Part shown: positions 36,583 to 48,325 of the stretch, one piece after another
How the letters are laid out: each line of letters starts with the position of its first letter
How positions within the stretch are numbered: position 1 is the stretch's first letter
DNA from: Takifugu bimaculatus
Taxonomy: Eukaryota > Chordata > Actinopteri > Tetraodontiformes > Tetraodontidae
Length of the DNA: 64,000 bases
NCBI GenBank assembly: GCA_004026145.2
Contig: CP034983.1
Coordinates: 10,928,658-10,992,657, forward strand
Direction of reading: 5' to 3'
Position numbers and translations under genes: made by a program
Notes under the pieces: model-generated
What the model was told of the DNA's origin: nothing
Seen by the model: the letters and a program-made list of their open reading frames with translations, nothing else
The model's database searches: none

Positions 36583-37119
36583 GTGGGGCCCATTGACCAA
36601 GATTGGTATGGATCCCTCGGCGATACCCTTTTCTACATTCATAAGGAAAACACACAGCACTGTAATGTCTTTAATCTTCCCTGTTTCCGCCATTTGTGGA
36701 CCTCTGAACCTTTAACATCCCCAAAAACAACAACCGCTAACATGCATTATGGACAGAATGGTGGACGGAAGAGCTGGAAATCTGACACAGGAGAGTTAGA
36801 GGGAGCACACGCTCCACAGCATGAGGGGAACTCTTGGAAGGATGATAATAGTCTTAAAAAAGTTTACACTTGCGTGGAAACGGAATCAGATTATATTCAC
36901 TGTAAAAAAAAGAAAAGAAAAAAAACAAAACCACACGAGCAGCATGAGATGAGCAAAGCTTGGATCATCTGGTTCCGACTAAAGGAGACTGTGATTTTGC
37001 CCCTCTGTGTGGTCCTGATTAATTATCGTACCTTCACCATCTTGTTCACATTTTATCGCGCGTGTTGGACATATTTCTATGCTAGTGTATATATGTATAA
37101 CATAATTGTATTACTATGA
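36583..37119 (+). other. Longest non-microsatellite open frame, unrecognised
   Basis: A 178-codon frame starting ATGGGGCCCATTGACCAAG. The product would have a mixed N-terminal part, a basic stretch near residues 107-115 (KKKKRKKTK) and a hydrophobic, aromatic-rich C-terminus from about residue 133. I recognise no domain. A frame this long is expected by chance somewhere in 64 kb of six-frame sequence with appreciable probability. The A/T-rich DNA after it ends in a run of 15 A (37233-37247) with no AATAAA before it, so evidence for a terminal exon or retrocopy is weak. I do not call it a gene. Confidence 0.12.
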
Positions 37120-37232
37120 TATTAATGTAGAATATATTTGAATATGAAGCAGTAATAGGAGTAGAATAAGTGTTTATTTCTCCCTTTTTTGTTGAAATAC
37201 TGTTGTGTTTTTTTCTATATGTGAATGGTGGC

Positions 37233-37247
37233 AAAAAAAAAAAAAAA
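37233..37247. repeat. A homopolymer
   Basis: Fifteen consecutive A, preceded by GGTGGC and followed by TCAATTAAC. No polyadenylation signal is close upstream on the plus strand. Confidence 0.9.
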
Positions 37248-37936
37248 TCAATTAACAATTAACCGTCCTCTCCTGAGGACGTCTCTCGGCCCACTGCCAG
37301 AATCCCAGAGCACGGCCGCATCGACGAGATTCAATCAGAAAAGCCAAAAATCCGTTTGATCTGAATGGAAGGCTTTCTGTTTCTAATAGCTCAAACTCAA
37401 CAAGCCATCGCAAAAATGGCGATAAGTCAAATGACTGTCGGGAACTTCCCCTCTGGGTCTTTCCTCTCACTGCAAACGATTGTAGCGGCTGAGTTATGAT
37501 CTGTCAGGGCCGAGAAATTCTGATTTTTCCTGAGCTGCATCAGGTCGCGCCCCCGCTGTCACCGTCTGAGTGAAATATTGATGGCAATTATCTGTTGTTG
37601 CTGGCAGCCACGCTGAGACCGTGGCTGGGTTTCTGTTGACACACATTCAGGTGAACTAACCCATATTTAAATCTAATATGGTAACAGATTCCTCTCCTAT
37701 CAGTTTTCTTCTATGGGAAAATGGAGAGCGTGATTTAGTTGGCGTGTGTCACTTACCCTTTTGTATCGGTGAGAGGTGAATGTGTCTCTGTCACTCTGAA
37801 AACCCGTTTGATATTGAGGGTTGAGGGTCATCTAATTATTAGGTCAAATCTTAGTTATGCTGCTATAGGCCGAAGCTGCTGTGGTCCAGAAACATGATCA
37901 CCTGACAGGCCTCTGTCAGCCCACTGGGTCATGGTT
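37248..37936. other. Unique noncoding DNA
   Basis: About 690 bp with no recognised gene or repeat. Confidence 0.5.
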
Positions 37937-38044
37937 TCCTCTCCTCTCCTCTCCTCTCCTCTCCTCTCCTCTCCTCTCCTCTCCTCTCCTCTCCTCTCCT
38001 CTCCTCTCCTCTCCTCTCCTCTCCTCTCCTCTCCTCTCCTCTCC
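37937..38044. repeat. (TCTCC)n pentanucleotide microsatellite
   Basis: About 21 perfect units, the longer of two tracts of this motif in the window. It produces open frames on both strands (Leu-Leu-Ser-Ser-Pro plus, Glu-Glu-Arg-Arg-Gly minus) that are artefacts. The L2 3' end begins about 100 bp downstream. Confidence 0.95.
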
Positions 38045-38136
38045 GAACCTTTATACTGACAGCTTAATGCAATTAATATATTTGAATCCTTACTCTCTCT
38101 TCTACCTGTCCTACCGCCTTTGCCTCCCCCCCCCCT

Positions 38137-38304
38137 ACCCACCATATGAGCCTGGTCCTGCTCAAGGTTTCTTCCTGTTAAAGGGGAGGTTTTCCTGCCA
38201 CTGTTCCTTTTTGGGGGTCAGGCCCTGGGATTCTGTAAAGCACCTAGAGACAATTTTGATTTTTGGAACAGATGCTATATAAATAAAGATTGATTGATTG
38301 ATTG
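38137..38304 (+). repeat. L2-clade LINE 3' end with (TTGA)n tail
   Basis: The blocks run in the order CCTGGTCCTGCTCAAGGTTT, CTTCCTGTTAAAGGGGAGG, GGGTCAGGCCCTGGGATTCTG, TAAAGCACCTAGAGACAATT, GCTATATAAATAAAG and then TTGA units. This is the 3' end of the L2-type LINEs common in fish, which terminate in short tandem repeats. The TTGA run then turns into TCAATCAAT, forming a small palindrome. No coding sequence is retained. Pyrimidine-rich DNA upstream (38045-38136) may belong to the same element. Confidence 0.75.
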
Positions 38305-40698
38305 ATCAATCAATAGTAATACTGTAAACAGCTACTGTTAATTTAGTGCTTAAATAACTGACGTGATCAACATGGATAAATTTGTTTGGAGGTGCCGTAA
38401 AGAAGTCGGTAAAGGGACCTGGTTGACAACATTAGCGAAGTTAATTAATGATTTATCGACTGGTCTCGAGTGCTCCAGTCAAAGGCAGCTGGACTCTTGA
38501 CGGTCTTGAACCTAGTTTACCTCTAGTTTGTCTCTTTTTGCCGGATGGATGAAAGCATTTAACCTTTGGTAAAATAATTACCACTTTGTTGAACCTTGAC
38601 CCAGTCGTGTATCGCGATCATTTGGGAGGGAGGGTGGGTCTCACAAGTTCAAGTCAAAGTGGTGATTAAGCCAAGGTGTTTGCTGCGTGCCGCCATGCCG
38701 TTAGCATCAGACCAGATATACAACGTTGCACAGCTGCTATTTGTGAGTTTTGTCCCTCGGATCTACTGGATTTATTGGCTAATTACACATTTTATATAGA
38801 TGAATAATTTGATTAACTGTTCCTGAACTAAACATTTGAAACAACGTGGCCCTATCATCAGCTGCTGTGAGAGCCACCCACACACACCCACACACACACA
38901 CACACACACGGTCAAAACTAAGCCGTAATGCCAGAGGACAAGATTAAAATGACAAAGGAGAATGGCACTGAGTCAGGAGGGCTGTGGGGATGAGGAAAGA
39001 TGGAGATGCTAAATAATGGCTCTCCTGTGGATAAAATATGACCTCAGCTAAAAGACGGTGGGACAGTAAAGGAAGAACATAATATTTTCGTTGCAGGCTG
39101 AAAAAAAGGCAAATGTTAATTCGGGAAAGAATAAATCAACAATTTCTGCTTCTGGTGTTCCGATATGTGCAGGTTTAATTGTATCTGCTACCTTCTTTCA
39201 TCATAAGGCCCAAATTATTGCTTGTACTCCAGGGACATGAGTGAATCAGTGCCCACACAGAGAGAAAGACTATTATGACTACTAACTGGGGAGCTAGTAA
39301 CATTTACAGCAAGGCCAAAGGAAGTGCAAAAGCATGTCATACAAGCTTCTTTATATTCAATTAATGGGTAACCTCCACCTAGTGCCGAAGACAGGTTAAC
39401 AGAAGGCCAGGAACCCCATTTGCATGGTTGGTGTGAGTAATAAGCATATTAATCCTCCCACATGACATAGAAATATTGTTGCTTTTACTTTTGAATGAGA
39501 CAAAAATAATGTGGCTCCTGTTGAGGTACACTGCAGTTTGTGCTGCTTCGTTGCTTCAGTCCCTCAGAATCCTGACTGCGGTCGCTGTGTAAATGAGTTA
39601 CGAGGAGTCACTGCTCAGTGTGACCAGAGGTCCTCACGGTCAGGATTAGAGTGTGAAGGTCAGTCATGTTTGAAAAAATAAAAATCCATATTCACCAAAT
39701 TCTAGAACTTCTACCTGCCCTACTCACCATGAGCGTTCGGAGGTTTCCAAGATTTCTTCAAATGAGTGGGGGGCATCCACTGTGGGCCGCTGTTATATTC
39801 CCCATTTCAAACAGAGCTACCTGTCAAACAAGAATGTTTGCCATAGTGGCTCTTTAAAGAATCTGTCCCCCCCAAAAATGTGAAAAATATGTTGAACAGT
39901 GGAAGGGAGTGGGAGAGAGAGGAAGATTCACACTTACAAGTATTAGCATGCAGGATTAAAGTGTTGACATATCTGCTGCCGTTCTTGGGAGCTATATTGG
40001 TTGTTTTTATCTTCACCTCCCAAAATCTCTTCACTGCAGGCTTGACAAACACACCTTAGCAGCACTGTGACATGATTAATGCATGACCCAGCACATGGCC
40101 TCCCATAATTGCCTGAACTAGCCTCCCGGGCTCTGACCCCCTGACGGGGCCGTGTTGGACAACTTAGATGGCTAAAACTGAGTGGAACAATTATTAATAT
40201 TGTAATGGTGCGTCACACCTAAGGAATTATGCATGCACGGCTAGGGTCCAGGTGTGAGTGATGACAGAGGGAGACGAGAGAGGGAACAGTTCCCCCAACA
40301 TTCTAATCAGATATGCTGGCTGTGTTAAAGGCCACCAAACATTACTGCTTACACTTGCACAAGAACATTGATAAGCTACTGATAAGAGTGTAATCGCATG
40401 CTGGATTCTCTCCTCCCTGTGGCTGCTTTTACCAGTCTTATGCCTTTTTCCATGCAGCCGCCCTGTTTTTCTGCTCCTATCAGACATATCCGTGGAGGAT
40501 GTGCACTCAGAAAGGAAAACGTTGTGACTACATTAACGTGGGGGTGATTGAGTCCATGACGCATTTAACCATGAGTCACACCGACACGGCCCGACTGTTA
40601 CCTCGTATGGACTCTGGCTTTGTGGTGGAAAAGTGCAGCCAATTAGGGAACAAGTGGGAAAACAATCAGATGTACAATATCTCATGAATAAAATCGTT
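38305..40698. other. Unique noncoding DNA
   Basis: About 2.4 kb with no recognised gene. It includes a CA tract at 38879-38909. Confidence 0.5.
38879..38909. repeat. (CA)n microsatellite, imperfect
   Basis: About 31 bp of CA with two CCA interruptions near its start. Confidence 0.9.
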
Positions 40699-40946
40699 TG
40701 TCGGGGTGGTAGCTCAGTTTGTAGGGCGCTGACAGGTGGAGGGTTTCTGGTTCAAGCCCCGGTGGGAAGGTGCCAAGACAACTTTCAGGGTACCGCCAAG
40801 GTGTTCTTGAGCAGAGTGCCAAACACTTAAATGCTAAAATCCCAGATGAGCTGGTGACTTATTCAGGGATGTACCCCACCTTTGCTCATATGCAGCAGGG
40901 ATAGGCTCCAGTGCCCTCCCTGCGACTCAGAAAGGGATAAAGCAAA
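40699..40946 (+). mobile_element. tRNA-derived SINE
   Basis: The head resembles a tRNA gene with both internal RNA polymerase III promoter elements: an A box in GGTAGCTCAGTTTGTAGG (from about 40708) and a B box GGTTCAAGCCC at 40749-40759. The body carries GTGTTCTTGAGCAGAGTGCC. The tail has GGTGACTTATTCAGGGATGT, then GGGATAGGCTCCAGTGCCC and AAAGGGATAAAGC, matching the tail fragment at 2750-2872. At about 250 bp it is close to full length. No exact target duplication is visible. It is a retroposon, not a working tRNA gene: the anticodon arm is not well formed and the body and tail continue past the tRNA part. Confidence 0.85.
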
Positions 40947-41462
40947 AATATGACTTTGTCTAACTGACAATGAAGCTTTGAAGGTATTTCAGTAAGATAT
41001 CTGAACTGACAAACAAGATCACTGGACAGAATGCTGTTTAAGACAACATGACATGAGAAACATGACATGAGAAACATGACATAAGATCATATGCGATAGA
41101 AAGTGACAAATGGTGCATTTCAGTTATTTTAAAACTGGCTTCTAAAATCAGCAACATCTTAAAGGCAATGTCCAAACAAATAATGCAGGTGACCTAAAAA
41201 AAATGATTAATTATGGAGTGCTTAGACTCCTGTTGTAGAATATCTATTTGCAATGATAAATATGTAAGAGCAAAAAACAATAATAATAAAAACAAGGGCC
41301 AAATTCCCCCATGAGGACGGGCATTAGATTGAAGTCAGTTGTTCCATAAATCCAAGGCAAGTGACTTAAAGTTTCCAAGCGCTGCTGCTGTCCCCTTCTG
41401 TCTTTGAGATGTGACTATTCCCACCACATATGCCTCATCTCCTTGCATAGCCTTTAAATGGA
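40947..41462. other. Noncoding spacer with a short tandem repeat
   Basis: About 0.5 kb with no gene. At 41046-41083 a roughly 14-15-base unit containing ACATGACATGAGAA is repeated about 2.5 times. Confidence 0.6.
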
Positions 41463-41486
41463 CCCCCCCCCCCCCCCCCCCCCCCC
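41463..41486. repeat. C homopolymer
   Basis: About 24 consecutive C. The glycine-rich minus-strand frame across it is an artefact. Confidence 0.9.
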
Positions 41487-43575
41487 AACAAAAAAAGCAC
41501 TGTTTTTGGAATGTAATATAATTTAGCCCAGCAATGTCAGTCTGCCTGACAGCTGCATCCATCATTGTCAACAAAGACTCCATCAGAGTCGGCCCCAAGG
41601 CTTCGCTAAAGGATACTTGAACTGGGAGCGTCTCACTCAGGTGTCTGAAGTCATCGTGGGGTGGATGAGACGAGTCTAAGTGAAAGTGGCAGCAAACACC
41701 ATGCCCTGCTTATTTTGCACATGGAACATCTCGGAGTGGGAATGGCAGTAATGGCAGACATGGTTCAAAGTTTAATTCTTGGGTTTAATGTCCATTCCGC
41801 TTCGAGAACCTTGGCTATGAGCGAAAAAAGGTAAAACCGAGCTTCCTGCTGGCAACCTGCCAATCTATATATTAATATCTTTTTAAAAAGGTCTGCTTGG
41901 GGTTTGTTTACAACTGACATTTGAGCAGGATGGTGGGAAAGTATCCTGATAATCAGCAGGAGGTCATATCATCACATTTCATTAGTGCAGCTCATTAGGA
42001 TCAGATGAAGGCCCCGATCAGGGTTTTCTCCAGGACTTGTGGCTACTGACTGATGTCTGTGGTTTCTCCCCCTCCCACCTTGGAAAACTTTTGGGAACAT
42101 CAAAAGATTGGAGCTGCCTTTTAGCAGGGAGGCTGGCATTTCCAGCAATCATGCAATTAAATCTCATTTAAGCCACCAGACTGTCGCTGGCTCAGTACCA
42201 GCAATTCAGAGGGAGTTCTTAGTCATGTACCATCAACATTAATAAGTCGTTAACTAAACAATATTCATTAATAAAATAATTCATCTACTATTGTTATCAA
42301 TCCCATGGTCTTATTGCGTCTTAATAAATAGTGTCTTAATAAAACAAATGCATAAATCAAAACTGGATTAGTGGCGTTGTAAAATGCCTCGACTGCCTGC
42401 CATGACAGGGGCGCGTCCAGAAAACTGAAAACAAAACGAGCAATCCCCAAACAATAGATGAATAAAATGATTTGCAAGGGATTAGCATTATCAGGGGACG
42501 TCTGTCCTTGTGCGGAATAAACGTGGCAGATTTACAAAATAGAGGCGCGGGCGCTCCTCGTGAGATTACGTTTATCAGCGCTGCGTGATTACAATTAATC
42601 ACTCAATCACCTCGGGGAAGACCGGCCCTCTGTGTAATGCAGATTCTGTCGGAAAGAATCTCAACAAATTGTTTTGATGTTTTGCAGAATGCCACACATT
42701 GTTAAGGTTTATGGTCAAGATGTTTGTCAGCGCAGCATATGCCAAAATTCAGAGAGCCAGAATAAATGTGTTCTGTGAATATGTAAATAATGAATACATT
42801 AAGAGCCAGCGCTGAGTGTTCTAGTGTGGTATTAGCATTCAGTTCAGCAAATTGGGAAGAAAATTCAGGAAAACACTCTAGCTGGAGAGCAAGAAACTTT
42901 TATCCACACTTCCGGATGATGGCATCTACCCCTGGCATGTATAGATATATATAGTATATGTTTGTGCACTCCTGTGGTTGCATAAATGATGTGTAAACTT
43001 TACTGCATTTTCTATTCCATCCATAAAGTTTATTTTTTTCAAACAAACATTTCCCATTTTTTTGTCAAAACATTTCCCTCCAGTTACATCAGCTACACTT
43101 CCACTGATTTATTCTCCATTCATCCCATGCTTGACTTTGGTTTGATGCTCACTTCTCAGTAGCCTCCGTGCATGTCCATCGTTGCTCAGGCCCATTTTAA
43201 TGCAGCCAAATTCCAAAGACAAAGACTGAAAGGTACGATTGTTTGTTGGGAGACTGTTGGGAGATCAAGCGTTTGTTTGCGGGGAAAAGTCAATATTGGC
43301 TGTCAGGTTTTCATTTAATTAAGCCATTTCAAAGTTGACAGGACATAAAGATAAATGTAATTAATACTTCAACATCTTGGGCAGATGTATGATGTTTTTT
43401 ATATCAATCTATACTTGTGAAATCAATAAGCTTCAGGCAAAGCTTGTTTTTCCAGGAAAGTGTTGTCCTCTGAGAGGCAAGGATATATTATTAGATTTTT
43501 CTCAGCTATATTTGGAAATATATGCAGAGACAAGGCAAATTAGCCCTTTTTGACTAGTGGACTTCCTAAATAGTG
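41487..43575. other. Unique noncoding DNA
   Basis: About 2.1 kb with no recognised gene or repeat. An AT-rich TATAGATATATATAGTATATG string lies near 42939-42960. Confidence 0.5.
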
Positions 43576-43590
43576 TTTTTTTTTTTTTTT
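43576..43590. repeat. T homopolymer
   Basis: About 15 T followed by AATAAACACAATG. Confidence 0.85.
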
Positions 43591-43727
43591 AATAAACACA
43601 ATGAGTGACATGTGGGTGTGTTGTGATACTGCTTAGTAGTTCTGCCAACATTAAATTTGTGTTTTGTTTTTAATGAGACATAACACAAGGCGAAGGGTTG
43701 GGGAATACATTAGCACATGACCAGACA

Positions 43728-43860
43728 GGAGGAGATTAATGGACGTCTTTAAAGAGGACATGAAGCTAATTGGTGCGAGAGCAGAGGATGCAGAGGACAG
43801 GGTTACAGTGATTGTGGGGTGACCCCTGAGGGGACCAGTTGAAAGTAGAAGAAGGCTGCA
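43728..43860 (+). pseudogene. RTE-clade LINE 3' fragment
   Basis: In one frame, from about 43735, it reads LMDVFKEDMKLIGARAEDA. This matches the C-terminal end of RTE-type LINE proteins in fish (usual pattern MDVVKEDM.L.GV..EDA). It is followed by GGGGTGACCCCTGAGGGGAC, which resembles the terminal WR..I..GDP.. region and 3' end. Everything 5' of this is missing, as expected for a 5'-truncated LINE insertion. A larger RTE remnant lies 2.7 kb downstream in the same orientation. Confidence 0.65.
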
Positions 43861-46519
43861 TCCAATGTTCGCAATTCTTTTGAGTCAAACGCATTTACGG
43901 AGCACAGGCAACACTCAATGTTTGCTTTGCTTTCATCCTAAATCAGTCTGGAAAAAAGAATTATTCCAAGCATCCCATCATGCCAAAATCTTCATACACA
44001 AAACTCCAAACATGTATCAAAACAATTTATGTTCCCTCAATTAAAAAAATCTCTAATCGGTGTGAATTTATTTTGCCGTACTGGCTGCTTCTGGTTGTTT
44101 CTTTGAGGAATTCAGCGACTGACAAGATTAGAACTCCAGACTTTGGATTGGAGTCGGTACCAGGAAGTCCAATCAGAACTGCAGAAGATTATCTACTGAC
44201 TGGCAGACAAAACCCATGACTGGGAACCACCGCACAGTACAAAAGCATCTGTCAGAGGGTAAGAAAAGCCTGTGAGACAGGTGAAATGGATCAAACACTC
44301 ACCATTCAGGTGCTGAGGATCAAAGACTGAGTTAGATAAATAACAACTAAAAGGAGTATACAAATATAGATGAGATCCCCCGTTCCTGACGAAGGACGAC
44401 AAACGCCCGATTATTTCGTCTGCAAAGGTTATCCTGCTTTACGAGGTGTGTTGTAAATTTTTGCCCCAACAAATGAGTGAATTTGTTCCAACAGATGGGC
44501 TGGATTGACCAAAAGTCTTCAAGCGTGTTGAAAATGATGACTCCAGAATTCAGGACTCTAGAATGTAGCCAGTCAAGAATCGAGCTAACTGAGGAAGCGG
44601 GCATAAATAAAAACAAGCATATTCGAGTTGTCTCGGTATTTCCTCCAGGCTTTTATTTTAAAAGACCACCGTCATCCCCTCTTCTTATATGGCCTCTTCC
44701 ATGTTGCTCATTGGGCTGTACTGATTTTGCTATGATTAAAGTCTTCGTTTGTTAGATCACTTGTGGTCCAAGATTTTGGAAGTGGAGGAGATCAGCGGAG
44801 GGACAGAAACCTGATGTGTGGGGTGTGCTTGGTTGACATTTTGCGGAGGTCTCCAGTTGATAGAAATCTCTTAAGATTTAGAAAATCCTTACTTGTGAAC
44901 CGTGCCTTAGGTTTCATCCAGAGACTTGATATGTACTGCCCTTCCACATGCAGGAAGAGGGATGAGATTTTCAAGTTGGTGGCTGACCATGTCCAATCCT
45001 TCGGAAGTTCAAATCAAACATAATTTGGATTTTAGCTTGTCTTGTAAGGTCTGACAGAATAATACAAAGCTACTAACCAATAGAACTATTGGCTTCGCTC
45101 CTCTGGCTGCTGAAAACAACACTAGGAGCAGACGTGACCCTGAAGCTTTGGGTCAACTGAAACTGGTGCACTATAAGAGGAAAGCAAATTCCATTCCGCT
45201 ATACCATTTGAACTGTTGTCGAGGATGCCTTCACAGAGCCAGTATTTCTTAATTACAGTGTGTCATGTTGAGTGAATAATTAATTCCTTATTTGCATTTG
45301 TTTATTGACATTTAACCTTGAGTTTGTGTGCATATGCTAAAAATGGAGGAAATTACAATCAGGGAGCATTGCAGACATATTTGAGAATGGAGCTACTGCA
45401 ATTATTAAGAAGTAAGAGGGAGAAATGTGTGGGAATTCCATCAATATAACAAAACTGAAATGTAATTATGTTTCCAAAGGATAAATCTGTTTATAACAAA
45501 CAGCTTCATCATATTGCTGATGGGATGGATACATTTATGCTATTCTAAAGAACTACATTCCCCCCCCCCCATGCCAAAATAAACAGGCACAGAAAACAGG
45601 GTTTATGTGTGACAGACACTGTGATCTTGTAATTATTTTGGCTCCAGATGCAAATACTTTATCAACTATAAGACGTGACTTTTAACAGCAGAGTTGCAGA
45701 ACTCCCCTAAGGGGCAACGAGTTGTAGCATGTGGATATTATAGTATTAGATATAGTATATAGATATTATTTTCTACACCCTCCAACAATCCTGTGGGATT
45801 TGAGTTTGAGCCCCTACTCATGATTTTCACCTCAGCTCACTGTGAAGGTTAACTGCTCACCTGACCACCACGAATCATTGATTGCAATACCAAAACAGCG
45901 CATGTGTGCGACGATGCGCATCGCACTTTGGCTACACTCCGCTGGCTCCGTTTTTGGACTGTGAAAATATTCAGGGCCTGGTGAGAATCCTGTGCCTTTA
46001 AATAAAAGAGGCTCAATGTTGTATTTGCTATAAAGCTTCAGTGAGTGTCAGCGCTGGTCAGCATTTATGACCCCTTTCTGAAGGTAGCTGAACGTTGGGG
46101 CTATAAACCCGAATAAGCTTAAACATGCATGAAGGAGAAACTGTTTTAAACAGGTTGAAAATGACCATCAATGGGCAACTTTATTGCAACTTCAGTTTTA
46201 CATTATTGATCACAGGAGTGCTAATAAAAGGGATGCTATCAGAACTCCCTTTACAGTGTAATTTAATCAGGTGCACCATGATTTTGTAGCAAAAAAATAA
46301 ATTCAGTCAAACGACAGCATCTGCTTGCACTTTAAAAGTCTGGTAAATGCTAAAAACAGCAACAAAATAGAACTTTTAAGAAATAAGATTAACCCTGTAG
46401 ACACTCCTGAATCAGAAAGGACTTCAGGGTCAGAATTATTGGGGCACTCAGTGGTTGCACAACCAAGAGCCGGAATAAGCAGGCAACTCAAAATTGACCT
46501 TACATGTGGATAAATATTG
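43861..46519. other. Unique noncoding DNA
   Basis: About 2.7 kb with no recognised gene. It contains a C run at 45560-45570 and an AT-rich GATATTATAGTATTAGATATAG-like stretch near 45735-45770. The 92- and 86-codon frames at 44477-45023 are unrecognised. Confidence 0.5.
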
Positions 46520-47560
46520 GTACTATGACAGGAAACACTACTGAGAGAGTTGGCTGACATGATGCTGAAGAGGACAGTGGATATTCATTTCTTTATGAAA
46601 CCAGGAAAGGTAGCGAGGCTACAAGCTTATGGATGGGGGTACCACACAATGACATTATGGAAAGAGGCGTGGAGGTCACACTGATGACAGAAATGGGTAT
46701 TTGTGGTCAGTATGGTGTCATGCCACGAGAGAGTAATATTTTCTTTGAGATTGTCGACTGAAAGGTACAAAAAAGGCCAGAGGGAGTGTCTCTGCTGGAG
46801 GTATAGCAGAGGAGTCAATCTGGAGGCGGAGCTGCATCACGGTCACACTATGGTGGAAAGACTGACTGATGAGGTCAGACAGGCATCTCCATGGACTGAT
46901 GTTTGCAGATGGCATCGTGATTTGGAGTGAGAGAAGGTGGAGGCAGGGCTAGAGGGGGGAGGGGCCTCCTAAAAAGCACAGGAATGTAGGTTGGCGGAAG
47001 CAAGACAGGCACATTTTTGTGCATGAGATAGATTCAGGTGGAACAATGAGGTTACAGACAGGAGAGATTCCAGAAGGTGAAGGATTTCAAATATTTAGGG
47101 TCAACAGTTTGGAGCACAGAGAAAATGACAAAGAGGGGAAGAAGCATGTGAAAGCCTGCTGGAGCACCTGGAGAAACATGGGGGGTAGATGATCTGCAAG
47201 AATGAAAGGAAACATGTACAACAGAGTAGTGAGAGAGTGGTGGTGTATGAGACAGGAAGACGGGCTGGATGTCGCAGAGATGAAAATCCTGAGGTTCTCT
47301 TTGGGGGTGACGTGGATGGATGGAATAAGGCCGAGTAAATCAGAGGGATGTTCGATGTTCTGGAGGCAAAGGCCAGGCTGAGATGGTTGGGACTGAAGAA
47401 CGACAGCGAATCTATCGGTAGAAGGATGGAACTGAGGATGGAGCTGCCAGGCAGGAGGCCTAGAAGAAGACCAAAGAGGAGATTTATGAATTTATGGATG
47501 TAGTAAAGCTGTCAGGACCCCTGAAGGGAACAGCTGAAAGGAGGAGACAGTTATTTTATT
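46520..47560 (+). pseudogene. RTE-clade LINE remnant, internally deleted
   Basis: An RTE-type non-LTR retrotransposon, broken. Near 46545-46640 frames still show LADMMLKRTVDI and KVARLQAYGWGY, resembling the start of the apurinic-type endonuclease domain. After a gap come LTDEVRQASPWT, then, in a shifted frame, MFADGIVIWSE (near 46900), the reverse transcriptase catalytic box in which the usual FADD has become FADG. Further on are VKDFKYLGSTV (near 47080) and RRPRRRPKRRFM (near 47460-47490), the C-terminal basic motif. About 1 kb remains of an expected 3 kb or more, so most of the endonuclease and RT core is deleted. Frameshifts, stops and the FADG change exclude activity. Confidence 0.75.
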
Positions 47561-47730
47561 TGCCAAAACTCATTTTGAGTAAATGTGAACATATAATTAT
47601 GAACTCAAGCCAAACTTTTCATAGGACACTGTTGACAGCAATTAATATAGATACAGCCCCGGGAGTAATTTTTGGTTTAATAAGTTATGACAATTTTTTT
47701 TATTGGGATATTTCCTATTAAATTCGAAAA

Positions 47731-48325
47731 ATGTTCTGGAAGAATGTTCTCAAAGTCATTCAATTTTCTTTTGTTTTTTATCATATAACTTTGCAAGACT
47801 GTTTTCTAAACATGATGTAATCTGAGGCCTTCATATAAAACTGAAACTTTTGAAATGTTCTTCTGTAGCTCCCCGAAAGATCAAAGTAACGATTATAAGC
47901 ATGTTTTGGACAAAATTATGGACAAAGTGTTCCAACTGTGATAGAAGCCTTTTTGAAACGTTGCTTTAAGAATCTTTATAACCATGAATCATCATAAGTA
48001 TGATTTAAAATGACATTTAAAATAATAAAATATAATAAATAAATATTTCAGTCAGAGGCCTTCTTTGAAAATATCCTTCCTTTATTACTATGCAACATTG
48101 TGGTGATGTTTGATAGAACGTTCTATAATCGCTACCTTCACTAACATTTCCAAAACATCCTTAGAATGTTACATCTAAAACATCCTATCTTTGTTAACGT
48201 TTAACAAAACAGAAACATCATTTGATCTGAGTTTTGACATGATGTTCTTTAAACATTAGATGAAAATAACAAGGGAATCTGTAGGGAATATTAGCCGATG
48301 TTGTGAGAACGTTCTCTGCTAGCTG
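47731..48325. repeat. Dispersed repeat with recurring GTTCT motifs
   Basis: The block carries many GAATGTTCT/AACGTTCT-type motifs, including the exact palindrome AGAACGTTCT at 48115-48124 and again at 48306-48315, the latter followed by CTGCTAGCTGGGA. I have seen this style (pairs of GTTCT palindromes ending in GCTAGCTGGG) as a dispersed repeat in fish genomes, but I cannot assign its class. Its borders are approximate and it has no coding potential. Confidence 0.4.

Noticed and set aside
36512..37247. Processed retrocopy ending in an A15 tail
   Set aside because: No polyadenylation signal before the A run, no target duplication seen, and no recognisable parent gene.
37855..38282. 133-codon plus and 96-codon minus open frames
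   Set aside because: Both are driven by the TCTCC tract, and the plus frame continues into an L2 LINE 3' end, which is noncoding.
40699..40775. Possible tRNA gene
   Set aside because: A and B boxes are present, but the sequence continues into a SINE body and tail and the anticodon arm is poor, so it is a SINE head.
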